From the NCBI GenBank assembly GCA_948468275.1, contig CAOKHI010000019.1:1-36022 (forward strand): 36,022 nt of DNA. Reading direction: 5' to 3'. How positions within the stretch are numbered: the stretch's first letter is position 1; the number at the start of each line of letters is the position of its first letter. A program made the translations under genes and the position numbers. The stretch comes from an uncultured Clostridium sp. GTDB lineage: Bacteria > Bacillota > Clostridia > TANB77 > CAG-508. This document shows, one piece after another, positions 32,780-36,022 of the stretch. Below the pieces are notes generated by a model. The model worked only from the letters and a program-made list of their open reading frames with translations, did no database searches and was not told where the DNA came from.

Positions 32780-33920
32780 ATGCAAAAAGAGCAAATTCAA
32801 AAAAATAAAGAAAAACAATTTGATTTCATACTATTTATAACAGTTTTGGTACTTCTTGCAATAGGTATAGTAATGGTATTATCAGCTAGTTCTCCAACAG
32901 CGCTTGCAGAAAGTGGAAATAGCTATTCATATGTCACAAGGCAAGCAGCTTTAGGTTTATTAGGAATAATATTAATGATAATAATATCAAAAATAGATTA
33001 CAAAATATATTCAAAATTTGCAGTAATTGGATATATATTTTCAATAATATTATTAGCAGCAGTACCAATAATTGGTACAGAAGTAAAAGGAGCAAAAAGA
33101 TGGATAGATTTAGGATTTACAACATTTCAACCATCAGAAATAGCAAAAATTGCATTAATAATATTTTATGCATATTGGCTTACAAAAAACAAAGATAAAT
33201 TAAAAAATATATTAACAGGATTTTTTATACCATTTATGTATATAGCACCAATAGCAATAATATTAGTAATTTTCCAAGATCATTTAAGTGTTACATTAAT
33301 CATAATAGCAGTAATATCAATAATGATGCTCATGGCAGGAACTAAATTAAGATATTTCTTAACATGTGGTACAGTAGGAGCACTAGGAGCAGCAGGAATA
33401 CTATATTATATGGCAGTAGTAATGCAAAAAGGAGCATACAGACTTTCAAGAATTACAGCATTTTTAGATCCATGGGCAGATGTAAAAGACAGTGGGTGGC
33501 AAATAATACAAAGTTTATATGCAATAGGGTCAGGAGGACTATTTGGTGCAGGATTAGGAGAAAGTAAGCAAAAATTTTTATACATACCAGAACCACATAA
33601 TGATTTCATATTTTCAGTATTAGCAGAAGAATTAGGATTTATAGGATGTGCAGTAGTAATATTATTATTTGCAGTATTCATATGGAGAGGACTACTAACA
33701 GCAATGAAAGCACCAGATATGTTTGGAAGTTTAGTAGCAATTGGAATAACATCATTAATAGGACTACAAGCAATAATGAATATAGCAGTTGTAACCTCAT
33801 CAATGCCAAACACAGGAATACCATTACCATTCTTTAGTTATGGAGGAACATCATTAGTAATTTTACTATGTGCAGTACGGTGTATTATTAAACATATCAA
33901 GACAGACAAAAAAAGTATAA
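32780..33920 (+). CDS. ftsW: FtsW/SpoVE peptidoglycan polymerase, C-terminus restored by +1 recoding at a CGG codon
   Basis: This SEDS-family glycosyltransferase has about 10 membrane helices and polymerises lipid II at the septum or in the spore cortex. The body is intact, with the G-I-P-L-P-F-F-S-Y-G-G-T-S-L motif. Codon 367 is CGG. In zero frame the protein would end ...C-A-V-R-C-I-I-K-H-I-K-T at 33931 (383 residues), an ending foreign to the family. Skipping the C at 33878 gives C-A-V-G-V-L-L-N-I-S-R-Q-T-K-K-V, stop at 33918-33920 (379 residues), matching the well-known A-V-G-x-L-L-N-I-S-R end of FtsW/SpoVE. Neighbours mraY and murG favour spoVE/ftsW. Ribosome site AAAGGAG. Confidence 0.93.
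33878..33881 (+). other. CGGT +1 recoding site in ftsW
   Basis: GCA-GTA-CGG in zero frame. Reading CGGT as one glycine and continuing GTA-TTA-TTA-AAC-ATA-TCA-AGA yields the conserved G-V-L-L-N-I-S-R. This is the strongest single case because ftsW is a core gene and cannot easily be a pseudogene. Confidence 0.85.
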
Positions 33921-33982
33921 AATTACTATAAATAAATAAAATACATAAGGGTTGCATAACATGCAACCCCAAAAAAATAAAA

Positions 33983-34032
33983 AAGGAGGGATTAATCAAT
34001 TAAATAGATAAATAATTCTATATAATTGATTA
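33983..34032 (+). promoter_or_regulatory. Ribosome site and hairpin ahead of murG
   Basis: AAGGAGGG (33983-33990) lies 54 bp before the murG ATG, far too distant for normal initiation. Between them is a strong hairpin: a 15-bp stem with one mismatch (33993-34007 with 34018-34032), loop of 10. Folding would bring the ribosome site to about 15 nt from the ATG. The inverted repeat at 33949-33969 (GGGTTGCAT, loop AAC) precedes it and has no T run. Confidence 0.5.
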
Positions 34033-34044
34033 TGCAAGAAAAAT

Positions 34045-35148
34045 ATGAAAGTTATAATAGCAGCAGCAGGAACAGGAGGACATATAAACCCAGGAATTGC
34101 AATAGCAAATAAAATAAAACAGGAAAATCCGAAATCTGAAATAATTTTTATAGGTACAAATAGAGGCTTAGAAAAAGACTTAGTACCAAGAGCAGGCTAT
34201 GAATTAAAAACTGTAGAAGCATATGGATTAAGTAAAAAAATAAACATACAAACCATAAAAAACAACATAAAAACATTAAAGGGAATTAACCAAGCAAAAA
34301 AAATAGTAAAACAATTTAAACCAGATATAGTAATAGGAACAGGAGGATACATTTGTGCATCAGCAATACTTTCAGCGAAGAAATACAAAATACCTACAAT
34401 ATTACATGAAAGCAATGCATGGCCAGGAAAAGCAGTAAAAATGCTATCTAAAAAAGTAGACACAATATTAGTTGGTTTCAAAGAAGCAAAAGAAAGATTA
34501 CCCCAAGCAAAAAACGTAGTAATAACAGGAACACCAACAAAAGTAAAAAAATTACATTTAACTAATATAAGAAAAAGCGAAATACTAAAAGAATTAGGAC
34601 TAAAATCAGACAAACCAGTAATATTAGTATTTGGAGGAAGCCAAGGAGCAAAAGCAATAAATGACGTAATGGTAAAAATAATAAATGAAAAAATAAACAA
34701 AAACTATCAAATAATATGGGCACCAGGCCAAATACAATTTGATATAATAAAAACACATATAAAAAACATGTCACAACTAAAAGAAGTAAAAATACTTCCA
34801 TACATATATAATATGGAAGAAATAATGAATGCATCAGATTTAATAATTGCAAGAAGCGGAGCAATGACAATAACAGAAATATCAAAAGTAGGAAAACCAG
34901 CAATATTCATACCACTTCCATATGTAAGTAACAATCACCAAGAATACAATGCAAAAGTATTACAAAAAGTCGGAGCAGCAAAAATAATTCTAAATAAAGA
35001 ACTAAATGCACAAATACTAAACGAGCAAATACTAGACATAGTACAAAGCAAAGAAAAAATGAAAAAGATGGGAGAATCTGCAAGAAAAATAGAAATAGAA
35101 AATGTAGAAGAAAAGATATATAATGAAATAAAAAAGTTGACAAAATAG
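34045..35148 (+). CDS. murG: UDP-N-acetylglucosamine transferase, lipid II synthesis
   Basis: The protein has 367 residues. It transfers GlcNAc from UDP-GlcNAc to lipid I at the inner membrane face. Seen: G9-T-G-G12-H near the N-terminus, the H-E-S-N-A-W-P-G motif, G-G-S-Q-G-A at the start of the C-terminal domain, R-S-G-A-M-T-I-T-E and P-x-P-Y-V-S-N-N-H-Q-E-Y-N-A, which bind UDP-GlcNAc. No normal ribosome site lies within 12 bp of the ATG; see the hairpin entry just upstream. Both CGG triplets in the gene straddle two codons (AGC-GGA and GTC-GGA). Confidence 0.95.
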   Translation: MKVIIAAAGTGGHINPGIAIANKIKQENPKSEIIFIGTNRGLEKDLVPRAGYELKTVEAYGLSKKINIQTIKNNIKTLKGINQAKKIVKQFKPDIVIGTGGYICASAILSAKKYKIPTILHESNAWPGKAVKMLSKKVDTILVGFKEAKERLPQAKNVVITGTPTKVKKLHLTNIRKSEILKELGLKSDKPVILVFGGSQGAKAINDVMVKIINEKINKNYQIIWAPGQIQFDIIKTHIKNMSQLKEVKILPYIYNMEEIMNASDLIIARSGAMTITEISKVGKPAIFIPLPYVSNNHQEYNAKVLQKVGAAKIILNKELNAQILNEQILDIVQSKEKMKKMGESARKIEIENVEEKIYNEIKKLTK

Positions 35149-35186
35149 TAAAAAAAATGTACAATAAAAAATAGGAGATGATGAAA

Positions 35187-35753
35187 ATGAATATAATACA
35201 GAAAATCAAAGACTTATTTAGAATAGGAAAAGTAAAACAAATAGAAGCCCCAAAAGAAATAGAAACATCTAGCCCAAAAGATGAATGGAAAGTAACTCCA
35301 GAACAACTAAAACAAGGGCAAGAAAAAACAAGAAGAGAACAACAAAGAGAATTCCAATTAATGTTTGCATTAAAAAATGTATGTGGAAAAAGCTTTAACC
35401 TATATGGAGAAGATATGCAAATAGCACTACAATCAACATTAAGCAGATTTGGTTATGAAAACGATATATCAGTACTAGATGATTTAGATTTATCAATTTT
35501 ACGTAAAGTAAATATGGAATTTAATAATGAAAATCATGATGACATCATACAACATATTTCAAATAGCGAAAATCCTTCAAAAGAAGCAACAACACTTATA
35601 AACTCAGTTAGAGGACAAGCATTAGCAGAAGCACAAAAAAGAGGATTTACACAATCACCAAAAGTTGCAAAGGGATTTGTAGAAACTCCAATAAAAACAT
35701 TCAGAGAAACAATAGAAGCTTCTAAAGAATTAGAGAGTGAAATTGAGGATTAA
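35187..35753 (+). CDS. Conserved-looking cytoplasmic protein, function unknown
   Basis: The protein has 188 residues from ATG 35187, 9 bp after AGGAG (35173-35177). ATGs at 35178 and 35181 in the same frame are closer to the ribosome site than usual. It is hydrophilic, with a basic, glutamine-rich stretch (about 45-65), a central domain (about 66-125, L-M-F-A-L-K-N-V-C-G-K-S-F) and a helical end with E-A-S-K-E-L-E. No signal peptide or membrane helix. No family is recognised. It is the last gene of the murE-murG run, 38 bp after murG, in the place where murB or divIB/ftsQ often lies. Confidence 0.65.
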   Translation: MNIIQKIKDLFRIGKVKQIEAPKEIETSSPKDEWKVTPEQLKQGQEKTRREQQREFQLMFALKNVCGKSFNLYGEDMQIALQSTLSRFGYENDISVLDDLDLSILRKVNMEFNNENHDDIIQHISNSENPSKEATTLINSVRGQALAEAQKRGFTQSPKVAKGFVETPIKTFRETIEASKELESEIED

Positions 35754-35769
35754 AATAGTAATATAAAAT

Positions 35770-35818
35770 AAAAAAGCATAATTGGTAAAAATATCAAATA
35801 ACCAATTATGCTTTTTTG
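35770..35818 (+). terminator. Strong bidirectional terminator ending the cell-wall cluster
   Basis: A perfect 17-bp stem (AAAAAAGCATAATTGGT at 35770-35786, partner 35801-35817) with A and T runs at its two ends, 16 bp after the stop codon. Confidence 0.9.
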
Positions 35819-36022
35819 ATGAAAAACATTAATCCTAGCATTATAAGTTTCTACATAGTGTTTTTCTATATATACTATACTAAATTAAGAAGGGGAGCTT
35901 AATGATTTTCCCCACATTTGATATATAAACTTCTTCAAAGAACATTGAACTAAAAATATTATCTTTAGTTACAGTTCACAGCATATATAATAAAATCCGC
36001 TATGGCTAAGTAATATATTTTA
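35819..36022 (+). other. Window end without recognisable gene
   Basis: About 200 bp of AT-rich sequence with a short GGGGA...TTCCCC inverted repeat near 35894-35912. I see no gene on either strand. Confidence 0.5.

Noticed and set aside
33878..33931. Reading the ftsW CGG as an ordinary arginine
   Set aside because: The zero-frame tail does not resemble FtsW/SpoVE ends, whereas the +1 frame gives the conserved G-V-L-L-N-I-S-R. Four other genes show the same need.
33949..33969. Inverted repeat after ftsW as an intrinsic terminator
   Set aside because: It is followed by A residues, not T, on the + strand and lies ahead of murG in the same cluster.
137..35753. Open frames on the - strand, some over 100 codons
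   Set aside because: They lie opposite clear + strand genes, lack ribosome sites and have low-complexity hydrophobic compositions typical of antisense AT-rich frames.

Overview
The window comes from a strongly AT-rich Gram-positive bacterium, most likely a gut or mucosal Clostridia-type Firmicute. The evidence is purine-rich AGGAGG ribosome sites, TG-N-TATAAT promoters, a spoVD-type PBP tail next to murE-mraY-ftsW-murG, a DNPR (meso-DAP type) MurE, and a ZmpB/M26-like giant surface protease. All real genes read on the + strand. I recognised no tRNA, rRNA or CRISPR array.

Layout. 1-15793 encodes an extracellular cohesin/dockerin set: a small cohesin-dockerin protein, a 3552-residue M26-type metalloprotease with an N-terminal dockerin and GLUG repeats, and a transglutaminase-cohesin-dockerin protein split by a frameshift at an (AT)7 tract. 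15912-15993 is the scar of a deleted serine recombinase with its attachment-like end. 16131-27520 is cargo: a small membrane protein, a Phd/ParE-type toxin-antitoxin pair, a group II intron with a damaged reverse transcriptase, an HTH protein, and an operon holding a Cys/His-motif anchored protein, an ABC transporter, a two-component system and an anchored protein, followed by an acetyltransferase. 27945-29870 is a TnpW-like gene plus a large serine recombinase. Its end carries a 23-bp core identical to 15971-15993, so 15971-29887 looks like an integrated element. Immediately after it lies the cut-off C-terminal tail of a PASTA penicillin-binding protein, then murE, mraY, ftsW/spoVE, murG and an unknown gene ending in a strong terminator.

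Main discovery. Five unrelated genes (ftsW, an ABC ATPase, the serine recombinase, the intron reverse transcriptase and a beta-propeller-like protein) are each broken by the same event: an in-frame CGG codon at which reading must move forward one base, so that CGGN is decoded as one glycine (GGN). In every case skipping that single C restores the sequence, including the Walker A motif of the ATPase, the D-I-K-G-F-F-D motif of the reverse transcriptase and the G-V-L-L-N-I-S-R end of FtsW/SpoVE. I found no in-frame CGG in the window that behaves as an ordinary arginine codon, while about 20 other CGG triplets in coding regions all straddle two codons. This points to a genome-wide decoding rule, either a CGG codon with no cognate tRNA that triggers +1 frameshifting, or a tRNA reading CGGN as four bases. 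The alternatives are sequencing error or pseudogenes. The (AT)7 frameshift at 13351 and the deletion in the reverse transcriptase are different events.
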